NCBI RefSeq assembly: GCF_028640845.1
Contig: NC_080539.1
Coordinates: 179,627,459 to 179,691,458 of the forward strand
From: Ahaetulla prasina
Lineage: Eukaryota; Chordata; Lepidosauria; Squamata; Colubridae
Length of the DNA: 64,000 bases
Reading direction: 5' to 3'
The translations under genes were made by a program, and so were the position numbers. Positions 46,658-57,326 of the stretch are shown one piece after another. The first letter of the stretch is position 1. Every line of letters begins with the position of its first letter. Below the pieces are notes generated by a model. That model had not been told where the DNA came from and ran no database searches. It was given only the letters and a program-made list of their open reading frames with translations.

Positions 46658-47668
46658 TCAATTTCCTGCCGCTTCCTCGGGAACCTGATGGCGTCGCTGG
46701 AACTCAGGGACCTCAGCTAAGTCTTGCGCCTCCCCCGGGTCATTGTTGGCTGTGGAATCAAATTGGTATTGATCATGATATGTTTCATTTGGTTCAGTTT
46801 GGTCGGTTATTCGTTTCCTTAACTGATCTATGTGGCGCCTCCACACTCTGTTGTCGGGTAGTTCTACCACGTATGATTTTGGTCCAGTTACTTTAATTAT
46901 TTGTCCTGTGAGCCAACTAGGGCCGTCCCCATAGTTTCGGGCCCACACCTGGTCGCCTATGCTCATTTCCCTGGTCTTTTCTAGTTTTCCTTTGTAACCC
47001 TCTGGTGTGTAATGGGGATTCAAACGGTCCAGTGGGCACCGGAGTTTCCGTCCCATTAGCAATTCGGCTGGGCTTTTCCCGGTGGCCGTGCTTGGGGTTC
47101 TGTGCTGGATTGCTAGGAAAAAGTCTATTTTTGTTTGCCAGTCACCTGGCTTTAGCCTGGACAATGCCTCCTTAGCGCTCCGGACGGAACGCTCTGCAAG
47201 GCCATTCGACGCAGGGTGGAAAGGCGCAGAGAGGGCATGTCGGATGCCTTCCTCTGCCAGGTATTCTTCAAACTGGGCTGCCGTGAATTGAGGCCCATTG
47301 TCGGACACCAGAGTGTCCGGCAATCCGTGATTCTTGAATAGGTGGCGCAGGGTTGCGATTACTGTTTCGGCCGTAGTGGATTTCATGAGTATGACCTCCA
47401 ACCATTTTGAAAATGCATCCACAACTATTAGGAATGTTTGGCCGTGAAAAGGGCCAGCAAAATCAATGTGGATTCTTGACCAGGGCCCTTGGGGCTTTTC
47501 CCATTCTCTGACTGGGGCCGATGGGGGTAGAGGTCTGGATTCTTGGCAAGCCTGACATTTCCCTACCCTTTCAGCAATCTCTGTGTCCATAAGTGGCCAC
47601 CATACATAGCTTCTGGCTAACCCCTTCATCCTTACGATCCCTGGGTGACCCTCGTGGAGGAGGTCCAA
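46658..47668 (-). CDS. Gypsy element 2 integrase (336 codons, open)
   Basis: Domains in order: end of the zinc-binding domain with H-x3-H lost upstream but CQAC present (residues about 37-40); catalytic core with Asp in HIDFAGPF (about 70), Asp in VSDNGPQF (about 130) and Glu in NGLAER (about 165); then the GPY/F-like TGPKSYVVEL and WRRHIDQLRKR. All three DDE residues are visible. The C-terminal tail is acidic and ends at a stop earlier than in element 1, near PEEAAGN. The true N-terminus belongs to the longer pol frame, so the Met at 47,668 is only the first in this open stretch. Confidence 0.92.
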   Translation of the reverse strand: MDLLHEGHPGIVRMKGLARSYVWWPLMDTEIAERVGKCQACQESRPLPPSAPVREWEKPQGPWSRIHIDFAGPFHGQTFLIVVDAFSKWLEVILMKSTTAETVIATLRHLFKNHGLPDTLVSDNGPQFTAAQFEEYLAEEGIRHALSAPFHPASNGLAERSVRSAKEALSRLKPGDWQTKIDFFLAIQHRTPSTATGKSPAELLMGRKLRCPLDRLNPHYTPEGYKGKLEKTREMSIGDQVWARNYGDGPSWLTGQIIKVTGPKSYVVELPDNRVWRRHIDQLRKRITDQTEPNETYHDQYQFDSTANNDPGEAQDLAEVPEFQRRHQVPEEAAGN

Positions 47669-48300
47669 TACCTTTCCCCTTAACTTTTCAGGAATTATTA
47701 CACGATCACCCCATAACAGACACCCCCCTTGAGCTGAGAGCTCATCTCGTTTTTTGACAAATTCTTTGAACCTTTACGCGCAGCTGGACACCCTCTCTGT
47801 ACCCAACCGAGTACAGTCCTTAACACAATGTCCGGTATGATGCCGAGCCACTTCCTTAGATGTGACTGGGCCAGAGTCAAGGAGTCAATAAGTAGGATGG
47901 GTGTCCCTGGGTGGGGTCTTGGTCGCCCCAGGTAATGGGCATCGGCTTAATCGTCTGCATGCCCACTTCTTTTCCTGGTCGATGTTGCAGCTTGTACGAA
48001 TAAGCGGCTAAGAATATAGTCCATCGGGTCAATCGCGGCGAAAGTGCCACAGGCGTTGGCATCGCCAGCCAGTATTCCTAGTAACAGTCTGTGGTCAGTC
48101 ACGATTTGAAATTCGCCCAAATACATACTCGTGGAATTTCTTGACCCTGATACAATGGCTAGTGCTTCTTTGTCTAACTGGCTGTAGTTCCTCTCTGGGG
48201 AGGACATCGTTCTCGAATAGAGCGCTATAGGGGCTTCTGTACCGTTTGGAAGTCTATGGCTGAGTACAGCCCCACCGCATAAGGAGGCGTAAAACTAACA
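47669..48300 (-). pseudogene. Gypsy element 2 RNase H and linker, broken
   Basis: ERNYSQLDKEALAIVSG and FQIVTDHRLLLGILAGD (47,947-48,207) mark RNase H. Frames change before and after, with a TWRTIFLA-like block displaced to 47,877-48,062. Confidence 0.85.
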
Positions 48301-49190
48301 CTAGGGGTAATGAATCGTGATATTGGATGAGCAGGCTATCACTTGAGAGCAGGTTCTTTACTGCTTCAAAAGCCCTATTTTCCGACTTTCCCAAGACCAA
48401 ACAGTATTTTTCCCTAAGAGCCTATGCAGCGGTTCCATAGCAGTTGCTTTGTTCTTTAAAAGACCCGTAAAAATTAACCAATCCAGGAATGCCTGCAGCT
48501 CTGCTTTGTTTTTGGGCGCTGGAGCCTTCTAATTGCCTTAACCTTGCTCTCAGTAGGGTGAATTCCTTTCTTGTCTATCCGGTAGCCCAAGAAATGATTC
48601 GACCCGATCTGGCATTTGTTTGTCTTGACTTTTAACCCGGCTGTCCGGAAAATGCTCAAGACCTTTCTTAACCGCTCCCCCAGTTCCTCCATGTTTTCCC
48701 CTGAAATTAGGACATCATCGAAGTAAGGAACTACCCCTGGGAGCCCCTGCAGTAGTCGTTCCATCAGGTTTTGGAACAGCCCTGGTGCCACACTGACCCC
48801 CAATTGTAATCGGGTGCACCTGAGGGGACCCCTGTGCGTCCACAATCGTTTGGGCTTGGGCTGTGCGGGCGTCTACTGGCAGTTGTTGGTAGGCCTGGGC
48901 CAAGTCTAACTTTGCAAAGACTTGCCCTTGCCCCAAAGAGTGCAATAAGTGTTGCACTACGGGAACCGGGTAAGCGCTTTTCTGTAAGGCTTTGTTAAGC
49001 GTCGCCTTGTAGTCAGCGCAAATTCTAATTGACCCGTCCGGTTTTATGGGGGTGACGATTGGCGTCTCCCACCTTGCGTGATCGACTGGCACCAAGATCC
49101 CTTGATTTATGAGCTTATCCAGCTCCTTATCAATTTTTGGTTTTAGGGCAAAGGACTCTCCTCGCCTTAAGCCTAATGGGGCTACCTGGG
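48301..49190 (-). pseudogene. Gypsy element 2 reverse transcriptase, two frames
   Basis: The N-terminal half (48,715-49,095) holds WETPIVTPIKPDGSIRICAD and FAKLDLAQAYQQLPVD with the first catalytic Asp. The C-terminal half (48,474-48,845), in another frame, holds the intact YFDDVLISG catalytic box and FLGYRIDKKGIHP. One frame change lies between them, near 48,835. Confidence 0.92.
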
Positions 49191-49192
49191 GT

Positions 49193-49612
49193 CTAAGTTG
49201 AAGGAAATAGGGGTCCCTTTGTACTTGCCCAGGCAGTCCTTGAAGACATCTTGAACTCGTTAAAGAGAATGTCTTTCAGGTTACAGTCACTTGGTAGATG
49301 CCAGTCACTCCCATGCCCAGGGCACGAAACCAGTCTAGCCCCAACAGACTGGGCAGAGTTCCTTCGGCGATCGTGATGGGCAGGGTCTTTTATGTGGACC
49401 ATACTCGACTCGACGGAGGTGGTCCTCGAACAGGGATGCGATTCCCTGGTAGTCGTGCACTCGTGGCCGTTGTGCTTGCAGGTGGCGCGCGACGGACGGC
49501 AGCGACTTCGCCAGAGTGTCCCAGGACATGATGGTGATCGCTGATCCCGTGTCCACTTCAAGCCTGCACCGTACTCCCTCGATCTTGGGCTTTGTGAAAA
49601 TCTTCTTTCCAC
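49193..49612 (-). pseudogene. Gypsy element 2 protease, frameshifted
   Basis: DTGSAITIMSWDTLAKSLP (49,335-49,556) shows the retropepsin active site. The remainder, including the LLGLDWF-type end, lies in other frames. As in element 1 the frame preceding reverse transcriptase ends in TAG after a PISFNLDP-like segment. Confidence 0.87.
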
Positions 49613-49648
49613 TTTGGTTGGTAGCGGCCTATAATGACAGTCGTTTGG

Positions 49649-50509
49649 TTAGACTTCGCCTTTCTTGTTTGAACCAATCGCGGGCCGCCTTTCCGGTTCC
49701 GCGTTTTGATTGGCCGATTTGAATTTTCGGCGGGAAGGTTGGGCCGCTCTGCAGACCTGAGCTAAGTGCCCTTTCTTCCCACACCGCCGGCATGTTGCGT
49801 CTTTAAACCTACAGCGTTGGCGCTGATGCTGCCCTCCGCAGCTTCCGCACTCGTCACGGTCCTCAAAGTCGCGTTTCTCAGTCCGGCAGACCCCTTCGTC
49901 CTCCTCGCCCTCACCGTCGGATTCGGACTGAATCTCCTCCTGGTGTACTGGCGTTGGCTTTGAGCTCGCCTTGGATTGAAGAGGCTTTTGCAGGGTCTCT
50001 GCTGCTTTAGTAGACATTTCGTGTGCTCTGGCTTCGTCCAGGGCGTTGGCTAGTGTCAGGTTGCTCTTGGCTAGCAGCCGTCGCCGTAGACGGATGTCCT
50101 TGACCCCTCGGACGAGTTGTTCGAGTAGCACCTCGTCTAGGTCTCGGTATCCGCAGTCCTTGGACGCTCTTCTTAAGGCGGCCATATAGTCACCGATGGA
50201 CTCGCCCTCCATCTGTCTACGTTCTCCGAATTCAAACCGCTGCACGTATTTGGACGGCGTCGGCGCGAAATGGTTCTTCAGCAAAGTCTGCAGAGTCGGC
50301 CACGATACCGATTGTATCGGCGTTGGCTCTGCCAGGGCTTCCGCAATCTCGATGACCTCCGGCCCACAATGGCTTAAGAAGTAAGCCCGTTTGCGGTTAT
50401 CCGGGATCCCCTGTAGTTCGTTGGCTTCTAGAAAGCTTTCGAAACGGGTCATATACGTTCCCCATTTCTCCTTGACCGGGTTGTACGGTGCGGGTGGCGT
50501 GTTTGCCAT
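49649..50509 (-). CDS. Gypsy element 2 Gag (286 codons)
   Basis: The capsid-like part has EKWGTYMTRFESFLEANELQ, KRAYFLSHCG and LLKNHFAPTPSKYV. It is followed by an acidic linker and two zinc-knuckle-like units: CGSCGGQHQRQRC and a canonical CRRCGKKGHLAQVC. The frame breaks before protease, whereas element 1 runs on. It is about 80% alike to element 1 Gag by eye. Confidence 0.92.
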   Translation of the reverse strand: MANTPPAPYNPVKEKWGTYMTRFESFLEANELQGIPDNRKRAYFLSHCGPEVIEIAEALAEPTPIQSVSWPTLQTLLKNHFAPTPSKYVQRFEFGERRQMEGESIGDYMAALRRASKDCGYRDLDEVLLEQLVRGVKDIRLRRRLLAKSNLTLANALDEARAHEMSTKAAETLQKPLQSKASSKPTPVHQEEIQSESDGEGEEDEGVCRTEKRDFEDRDECGSCGGQHQRQRCRFKDATCRRCGKKGHLAQVCRAAQPSRRKFKSANQNAEPERRPAIGSNKKGEV

Positions 50510-50587
50510 TTCCGCGTTTCTGCCCTGAATTTGCTGGGTTCGGAACTATCGTGCCTCAGCTCGGTTCTGGTTCTCCTTAGCCTCGAG

Positions 50588-50605
50588 ATCCCATCCTCGT
50601 CGCCA
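50588..50605 (-). other. Primer binding site of gypsy element 2, tRNA-Ser(GCT)-like
   Basis: The same 18-mer as in element 1, one base from the 5' LTR, so the priming tRNA is conserved in the family. Confidence 0.8.
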
Positions 50606-50606
50606 A

Positions 50607-50795
50607 TGTTAAGTTCGGGAAGTAACGAGGCTGGAGACCAGGGTAGTGACAACAGCTCTTTAATATAGGGTGAACCCAGCAACAGGCTGGGCGAAAACCC
50701 TCTCCTTTTATATAGTTCTGTTGGAGGTTTTGACCAATCAGCAACGTGCTGATTTCCCGCTCAAATATTTAAAGGTACAGCATTAATACATAACA
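50607..50795 (-). repeat. Gypsy element 2, 5' LTR (189 bp)
   Basis: Ends tgttaag and ataaca. On the minus strand a ctatataaaagg TATA box and an ATTAAA-like signal are visible. Confidence 0.95.
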
Positions 50796-52922
50796 GTGAC
50801 TTTGGACCAATCATTCTATCTCAGACCACAATGGCAGGCTCATATAAAAAGCCAGTTGATCAATTTCTGTCACAGCCAATAAAACTGTCTTGATTTGGGG
50901 GGGAGGGGAAGGATTCTGCAGGTGTGGGAAAATGCTAGAAAGAAAAAACAATCAATTTAAAAATGCATCATAAGTAACTTGTCCAAAAAGCCACCAAAGG
51001 TCAATGCTTATTTCAAGTTTCATACAGGAATCTCTTTCACTGAAAAAATTGTGAACTTATTAAATGTATTGTGTATATTAGAACAGATGAAGCAATATAA
51101 CAGTATATCTAAAATACAGACAGTTTATGTGTTTAATTGATAGAAATGTGCATGTGGTTATCATACCTGAAACCATAATTAAATATGCAACCACGTATGT
51201 AAATTAAGTGCTATCAATATAGCATCTTTCAATAGCTGTTGATACTGGAGCTTTTTCTTGAAAAACAAACTTGTGTCTTAGAAACTTAGAAAGGGAAAAT
51301 GAGGACATAAATTTAACCTCCTGCCAAATTTCTGATTGATGGCATATTATTTATTTAATTTTAGGATTAGGGTTTTAGTTATAGTTTTGAAATTCACTTT
51401 AAGTTCTATCATGACTTAGCTAAAGTGTTAAACTTGTCTCTTTTACATTTAAACAATGTGGTTGGAGATCTTCCAATTATGCTAGCAAAGAAGCTATAAA
51501 AATGTAGACCATAATCTAGTCACAGAGAAAAGTGAGTAATGGATAGTAAGTAAATATAAAGACTGTATATTCTTTCAAATCCAGAGTAAATTCAACATAT
51601 TTTATCTTGTTACAAATCACTGTTGGAATGTTCTACGGAGATACTGTATATTACTAAGTTGTAATTCTCATTGCATCAAAAACACTTGAATGTTTTTATT
51701 CTTTACACAGTACATGGTATGAAGGGTTTCTGTGCACCTGGCCCAGGTTGCTTACTCATTTTATTGGTAGCTGTAAAAGGGGATAAGTAGTAATATTATT
51801 TTGTACTTTTAATTACACACATTTGAGTTTCCTGCAGAAATTCCTGTATGGCTTAATTTCTGAGACAATGATACCTTTGTATAAACTGAAATATTATATG
51901 TACAGAATAGAATACTATTGCCATTTAGGACTTTCGTATCACTACGTGATTCTTATTATAGGCAATAATGCATATATTTAGGATTTGTTTTAGAAATGAT
52001 TCCTAGTTCTGTACCAAGGAAAGAAAATAGAAGAACTTCTTGCTAGATATGTTTATAAAAACTGTTTATAAAATCGAAACAAGGAATCTCAGATATAATG
52101 TTAGCTCTTGCAGTTTATAGAGTATCAGTAGCACCATACTAATCTATTGTGGCAAAAGCTATAACCTGAAAAACTAACAACTTTTTGCTAACATGAGTTT
52201 TGGTGGACTGAAGTGTGTGCTAGCACATGCGTCACCTGATTCCAAAATATGATTCGGCTTTTCAAATATCCCATAGAATTTATTTTATCCCATAGAAATA
52301 TAGTGCTGTTGAATGCTGGCAGCTCATTAAAGCATTCTACTCCTTCTGAAATAGTTTCTCATTTTTTTTATTATTAAGGTTATGCGTGCATGTGGGTATT
52401 TAATAAATCAAGAAGAGAACAGTGAACCGAGTGACTTTTAAGAATTCTATAAAAGGCAGACAGCCTTATTGAATTATGAAGAAACAAGACAATGCATCCA
52501 ATCAGCATTCAATTTGGCAAATAATATCCCTATCATGCGGAGGAAGTTGACTTAATGCCACAGGGGAAATTTTGATTTGTTTTGTGGCATATTTGTACAT
52601 AGCCTTAATACAACATTATCTTCTTATCATTTTATCATTACTTGCAGAAGCCCTCCCAAATAATACAATTGACTTGAGGAGAGAATTAATCTCATTCTGG
52701 GGGAAGTCACAATGCCAGATTTTAACCTGGTGACACATCAGCAGTATGTAGGATATCTCACACTCATTGTTGAACACAGACATTTAAAAAATGAGAAGCA
52801 AAGTGTACACTCCCACATATCTACATCACTTATATAACATGAACTGTAGTGCCTTTGGATTGAATATGGTTACTGATTAAGCACGCCTGAGGTAATGTAT
52901 ATATCCTGTATTTTATTCTGGC

Positions 52923-53000
52923 TGTACACCGCCCTGAGTCCTTCGGGAGAAGGGCGGTATAAAAATTTAATAAAATAAAATAAATAAATAAAATAAATGT
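52923..53000 (+). repeat. LINE/SINE 3' tail with (AATA)n
   Basis: caccgccctgagtccttcgg then gagaagggcggtataaaa, followed by an AAATA-rich run. Duplicated at 63,199-63,268 with a different run length. Confidence 0.7.
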
Positions 53001-53479
53001 TGCTTGGTTACCTTGGGCTGCCCATAGACCAGCATGTCCACAGAAGCTGGAAAGTCCATTAGAATCACAATGCAATTTCTGCCTCTTAGGTCTGTGTATG
53101 CAACTTCTCAATCCATATGTAGAAGGCTTGGAGTTTGGGTTAATGTTGCAATGCATATTTTGCTGTTTCTTCCCCCCAAAGTCCTTGTGGGTGCCAGTGC
53201 CTGTATATGCTGCAGTTGTTGCAGTCTCTGAAATTAGTCCTTCCTGAAATTTCAATCACACACCAAAAAAGGACACTGATTCAAGTGTCCTTTGTTCAAT
53301 CAATTAAATCAACCACATTACTAATCAAGTATGTAAGGGTAACATTTTATTGGCTATATTTAAAATCAAACCATGCTGTTTCTCTAACATTAAAGAGGGA
53401 AAAAGCCATAGACAAAGATGGTTCAATTCAGCTAAAATTACTAAGTTACAATCTAAAACTACTTATTTTCAATTCAACT

Positions 53480-53590
53480 ACCGTATATACTCGAGTATAA
53501 GCCGACCCGAATATAAGCCGAGGCACCTAATTTTACCACAAAAAACTGGGAAAAACTATTGACTCGAGTATAAGCCGAGGGTGGGAAATG
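53480..53590. mobile_element. Fold-back element, family C (actcgagtataagccgag type)
   Basis: Starts ccgtatatactcgagtataa and repeats gactcgagtataagccgag near 53,560. It begins exactly where the match to copy B ends. Full extent not determined. Confidence 0.55.
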
Positions 53591-54265
53591 AGGCAGCTAC
53601 TGGTCAATGTAAAAAATAAAGATAGAGCCAAGTAAAATAACATGAATATTTATTTGAACGAAAAACAATAAAAGTGCAAAAGGGGGAAGGAGGATTCCCA
53701 GCTCTAAACAAAGGGAAATCCCGGAATGCCAGCGCGAAAGGCGGTGCTCGCGTTCCTCCTCATTGCTCAAAAGCCCCAACATGATATTGGAATTGGATGC
53801 CATTATATACCTGCTGAGGGGATAATTTGAATAACTTGAAAGATATAAAAGCTCTAAACATATTTGTTTAAAAATCTAAAATCTATACTTAAAATAAATG
53901 AATATAAAGTAATAAAGTTCTTTAAAGTTGTAATTCACTTTGCTGCTGAAAAAGAAAGGAAGCTTAACACCTTAAATGGTATTTATTAACTGAAATATCA
54001 TCAAATCAAATATATAATGAGGTATATTATAATGACCTTTGTTTTCAGAAAGAAGCATGATGGAAGTTTTTCAATAAAGGGAAATATAGAAAAACTTAGT
54101 GTCATGCTCATATATCATCTTTACAGATGTTGTTAACACTATACTATGGCAGCATATGATGGTACAATGTTTCAATCAATTTCAGGATGAAAAACTCATC
54201 AATGAGGAGGAGGAGTATAATTTATTAACCTTGTATGATATCAGTTTCTCAAGGACTCTAGAAGG
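53591..54265. other. Non-coding DNA
   Basis: Nothing recognised apart from a GC-richer patch at 53,710-53,780. Confidence 0.35.
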
Positions 54266-54455
54266 ACCCGAGGAAGAAATCTCTGCCCCCTCCCCACTTT
54301 CCCTTTCCAACCCAGCCTTCCAAGGGGACCCGAGAGGAAGAAATCTCTGCCCCTCCCACTTTCCCTTTCCAACCCAGCCTTCCAAGGGGACCTTTGAGGA
54401 GAAATCTCTGCCCCTCCCACTTTCCCTTTCCAAGGCAGCCTTCCAAGAGGACCTC
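54266..54455. repeat. Minisatellite, about 62-bp unit, three copies
   Basis: Units start at gaggaagaaatctctgcccc (54,270 and 54,334) and gaggagaaatctctgcccc (54,395). Each contains ccctttccaacccagccttc or a close variant. The apparent repeat protein is a by-product. Confidence 0.85.
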
Positions 54456-54723
54456 TCGAAAAGAGCTTTCTCCTGGTCGTTTACCACCACCATACCCTCC
54501 ACGCCCGGCCATCCTAGGCTGGGTTAGAAACAAGGAGGGGGAAGTTCAAGGACCACATCGATGGCACGGGCTCAGATTGCCGGCTGGGGGTGATGGGCGC
54601 TGCAGTGCGATCTCGGGAGAGACTAGGGGGGAAGAAAGAATGACTGTTTCCCCACCCTAGGATTGGGAAAACATTGACCCCCCTTAGTTGCGGGAGAAGG
54701 TTGCGCTTCAAAGCGGTCGCCTC

Positions 54724-54764
54724 CATCCATCAATCCATCCTTCCTTCCTTCCTTCCTTCCATCC
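54724..54764. repeat. (TTCC)n / (ATCC)n microsatellite
   Basis: Tandem TTCC units preceded by ATCC variants. Confidence 0.9.
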
Positions 54765-54841
54765 TTTTTTTTCCCAGCGAGCGGTGCGTGTGTGTGACAT
54801 GCAAGCAAGTCGTCTCACGGGGCATGTGAACTGGGTATGTC

Positions 54842-55190
54842 TAGTTTAGGGGTGACATGATAGGAACATTCCAATATCTCAGGGGCTGCCACAAAGAAGG
54901 GGGAATCAAACTATTCTCCAAAGCACCTGAGGGCAGGACAAGAAGCATGGGTGGAAACTAATCAAGGAGAGAAGCAACCTAGAACTAAGGAGAAATTTCC
55001 TGACAGTTAGAACAATTAACCAGTGGAACAACTTGCCTCCAGAAGTTGTGAATGCTCTAACACTGGAAGTTTTTAAGAAGATATTGGATAAGCATTTGAA
55101 GTGGTATAAGGTTTCCTGCGTAAGCAGGGGTTAGACTAGAAGACCTCCAAGGTCCCTTCCAACTCTATTATTCTGTTTTTTTGTTCTGTT
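54842..55190 (+). repeat. CR1 LINE 3' end, sense orientation
   Basis: Sense CR1 tail: ggggtgacatgataggaaca, ggagaaatttcctgacagtt, agtggaacaacttgcctcca, ending with agacctccaaggtcccttcc and aactctattattctg. Confidence 0.88.
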
Positions 55191-55197
55191 TTCTTTC

Positions 55198-55199
55198 TA

Positions 55200-55280
<81 letters not shown>

Positions 55281-55304
55281 ATTAGCTAGCTAGCTAGCTA
55301 TCAT
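55198..55304. repeat. (TCTA)n microsatellite with (GCTA)n end
   Basis: About 20 TCTA units and then four to five GCTA units, grown at the 3' end of the CR1 copy. Confidence 0.95.
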
Positions 55305-55639
55305 TATCTCGCTTCAAAAGACAAAACCTAAACACGAAGTTGTAGCTGAATAGCCCTACATAATTTAGCTTTTTCCAAGCTGGTGATTTCCAAAGGCTTT
55401 GAAATGCGACTTTCCTCATCCTCTGCCAGGATAAGCTGATGTGCTCAGAAGGCTGGGAATGGTGGCATTTCCCTACATTTCTTGTGGGCAGAAGGTGGAC
55501 CCCTATGTTTCCTTGAAAACACCTCCCAATATTTATTAGAGTGACTTCTCTCCCCAGAAGAAAGGTCTGGCTGTTTAACAATCCCGTCAGCTAAATCCTA
55601 TCGAGTCAAAGGGCCAGTCAATGGGGCTAGGATGAATTC

Positions 55640-56695
55640 TGGGTCACCAGGGACCCTTTTTGTGCCGTTCCCCAACCAGGCGGGCCAAGCAGCCGCTCTT
55701 TAGCGGCTCTGGAATGGATGTTGAGGTAACCCGAAGAGGCAGCCTCTTTTCAACTCCCCGCCCCTTTTTAAGCGCGTCCTGCGGGCGGCGACAGGGCCGC
55801 GGACACCAAAAGCGCCCGTTCTTCTCCGCTCTTTTATTTTATTTTAGTATTCAATCGGCAGCAGAGGCTCGAGCCTTCTGGGCGCCGGGAAAAGGAGCCG
55901 AGGAGCTGCAGCAGCGTTGCAAGAGAGCCGAAAAGAGGGGTGGGGGAGAAGCAAAAAGAAGAAGAAGCAGCAAGCTTTCCAGCCGACTTGGTGTGGCGCG
56001 AGAATCCGATCCACCGCCTCCTTCCCCGGCCGACAGGGCTGAACTGCAGCTGCACCACCACTTCCCAAAACAGATTTCCAGACTTGGAAGCAGCCCGCCA
56101 CGAAAGGAGGAGGAGGAGGAGGAGGAGGAGGAGGCGGCGGCGCGGCTGCTCCTGCTGCTGTTCGCTCTCCGCCCCTTCCAGCGCCTTGGCGCAGGCGAGA
56201 GAGAGCAGAGAAAGGAACGCGCCGTCCGACCGGCTGTGTGTGTGTTTGTGGTGGGGTCTCGTCCCAGCCACCCACCACTCGCTCCCTTTCCCTCTTGGGC
56301 GTGGGCTGATCTTAAAGCCGCGCTGTCGGCGGGGCCGTCGCCTCCTCCTCTTCCTCCACGCTCGCTCCTCTTGCCGCCCCTCAACCCCCATCCCCACCCT
56401 CTCCGCGTGAAGGTCACCTCCTCCTCTTCCAGGCGGCGGCGGCGGCTCAGCGGGCGCCACAGCGGCAGCTCCGCTTCCTCCCACCTTCCTCCTTGCTAAA
56501 GGGCCAGTCGGCTCCCCGCCCGCCCGCGCGGGACCGAGCCAAGCGGTCGCAGTCAGCGAGCGGTGAAAGCGACATGCCGGCGCCACTCCGCTTTCACCGT
56601 TCGGCTGGACTGCGACCGGCTTCCTCACAATAACTCCGCCAGGCTGTGCGCGAAGAAACCATTTAAAGCCCAACTTCTGAAGCACGGAGGAGAAG
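55640..56695. promoter_or_regulatory. CpG island, candidate promoter of an unidentified gene
   Basis: About 1 kb of very high GC and CpG content with (GGA)n/(GAG)n at 56,104-56,140. Frames of 140-280 codons are open on both strands at once, which reflects base composition and not coding. No TATA box is clear. The direction of transcription is not shown; the exon-like tandem units start directly to its right. Confidence 0.65.
56541..56622. other. Long imperfect hairpin in the CpG island
   Basis: The left arm 56,541-56,571 and right arm 56,589-56,622 are inverted complements with a few unpaired bases and a 17-nt loop. Matching blocks include ggtcgcagtc/gactgcgacc and cggtgaaagcg/cgctttcaccg. 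Confidence 0.85.
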
Positions 56696-56907
56696 AAGAA
56701 ATGTTTTGAAAAGCAGGAAGTGGTAGAGAGCTATAAACAACTCTCAAATTACATTCTGGCAGGATTTTGATTTATTTGGAATGTTATGATGTCAATGCTA
56801 GAACTGAAGATTTGTTTTAGCTTGGCATTCCTTTATTTCTAAACGACACAGGCAGAAAAGCTAGAAAAAGAAATAATTTATTTTACTCACAAATTTACTA
56901 ACTTTAG

Positions 56908-56947
56908 GAGGAAGGTAGAACCAAGAGCCAGCAATGTGCTGAAAATG
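56908..56947 (+). other. Exon-like segment A in tandem unit 1 (also 57,464-57,503 and 58,020-58,059)
   Basis: A perfect branch-point sequence tactaac, then ttag, precedes a 40-nt stretch ending in aaaatg at the donor gtaaga. One frame is open through it and ends in phase 0. No transcript evidence. Confidence 0.35.
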
Positions 56948-57134
56948 GTAAGATAATATAAAAGATGTTAATAGATATTGCTAAAGGTGACTCCTTAACC
57001 TGTTTTTTTCATAAATCTCAAGATCATAATGTTGGATAACATAGGCTCCAGTCATATATAGCATTTAGGACATTATCCCCAACTTCAGAAAGAGAATCAA
57101 ATTACTCTTCTGGCTTTTCCTCTTGGCCTCCAAG

Positions 57135-57326
57135 GGTACCACTTTAATCAGAAAATTTGGACTTTCTAAAGCCTTGAAACAGATGTGCAGCAGAAGATGC
57201 CAAGGACTTGAATACAAATTGGAAGAAATTTTGTACCAGTTCTTCAGCACAAAGAAATGTTTTGAAAAGCAGGAAGTGGTAGAGAGCTATAAACAACTCT
57301 CAAATTACATTCTGGCAGGATTTTGA
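57135..57326 (+). CDS. Exon-like segment B in tandem unit 1, unknown protein end
   Basis: After a pyrimidine-rich tract ending tccaag, 63 codons are open to a TGA. The product is lysine- and glutamate-rich and probably helical, with blocks IRKFGLSKALKQMCSRRC, LEYKLEEILYQFFS and EKQEVVESYKQLSNYI. It continues in phase 0 from segment A. I do not recognise it. It could be a duplicated terminal exon of a gene driven by the CpG island, or a chance frame amplified by the tandem array. The AAG acceptor is weaker than usual. Confidence 0.3.
   Translation, partial: GTTLIRKFGLSKALKQMCSRRCQGLEYKLEEILYQFFSTKKCFEKQEVVESYKQLSNYILAGF

Larger units (their letters stand above)
46265..50800 (-). mobile_element. 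Ty3/gypsy LTR retrotransposon, element 2 (left LTR truncated)
   Basis: Same family and orientation as element 1. The 3' LTR (46,265-46,418) has lost its first 32 bp on the plus strand together with host flank. The 5' LTR (50,607-50,795) is complete and followed by gtgac (50,796-50,800). Copy B holds the unfilled site gtgac at 61,069-61,073 inside a SINE. Gag and integrase are open. Protease, reverse transcriptase and RNase H are frameshifted. Confidence 0.94.
45668..53479. repeat. Direct duplication, copy A (carries gypsy element 2)
   Basis: 45,668-46,264 and 50,796-53,479 match 60,212-63,749 (copy B) almost base for base. The rest of copy A is gypsy element 2. About 264 bp of copy B (60,805-61,068) is missing from copy A at the left edge of the element. 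Outside the element the copy A bases hold no gene; the 140-codon frame near 52.9 kb is repeated in copy B and runs through a LINE tail. Confidence 0.92.

Noticed and set aside
38866..50795. Endogenous retrovirus with an envelope gene
   Set aside because: No frame after integrase resembles an envelope. The integrase C-terminal tail runs almost to the polypurine tract, so these are gypsy retrotransposons without env.
52830..53255. 141-codon minus-strand frame, also in copy B as 140 codons
   Set aside because: It runs through a LINE/SINE tail and an (AATA)n run, where the two copies differ in sequence. Its length comes from the duplication, not from selection.
54099..54527. Repeat protein of 142 codons at 54.1-54.5 kb
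   Set aside because: It is a translation of a three-unit minisatellite. The reverse strand is equally open, and the unit lengths (64 and 61 bp) do not keep frame.
55834..56685. Open frames of 140-283 codons on both strands in the CpG island
   Set aside because: They overlap each other in several frames, are rich in Arg, Pro, Ser and Gly, and contain homopolymer runs. High GC removes stop codons; no domain is present.
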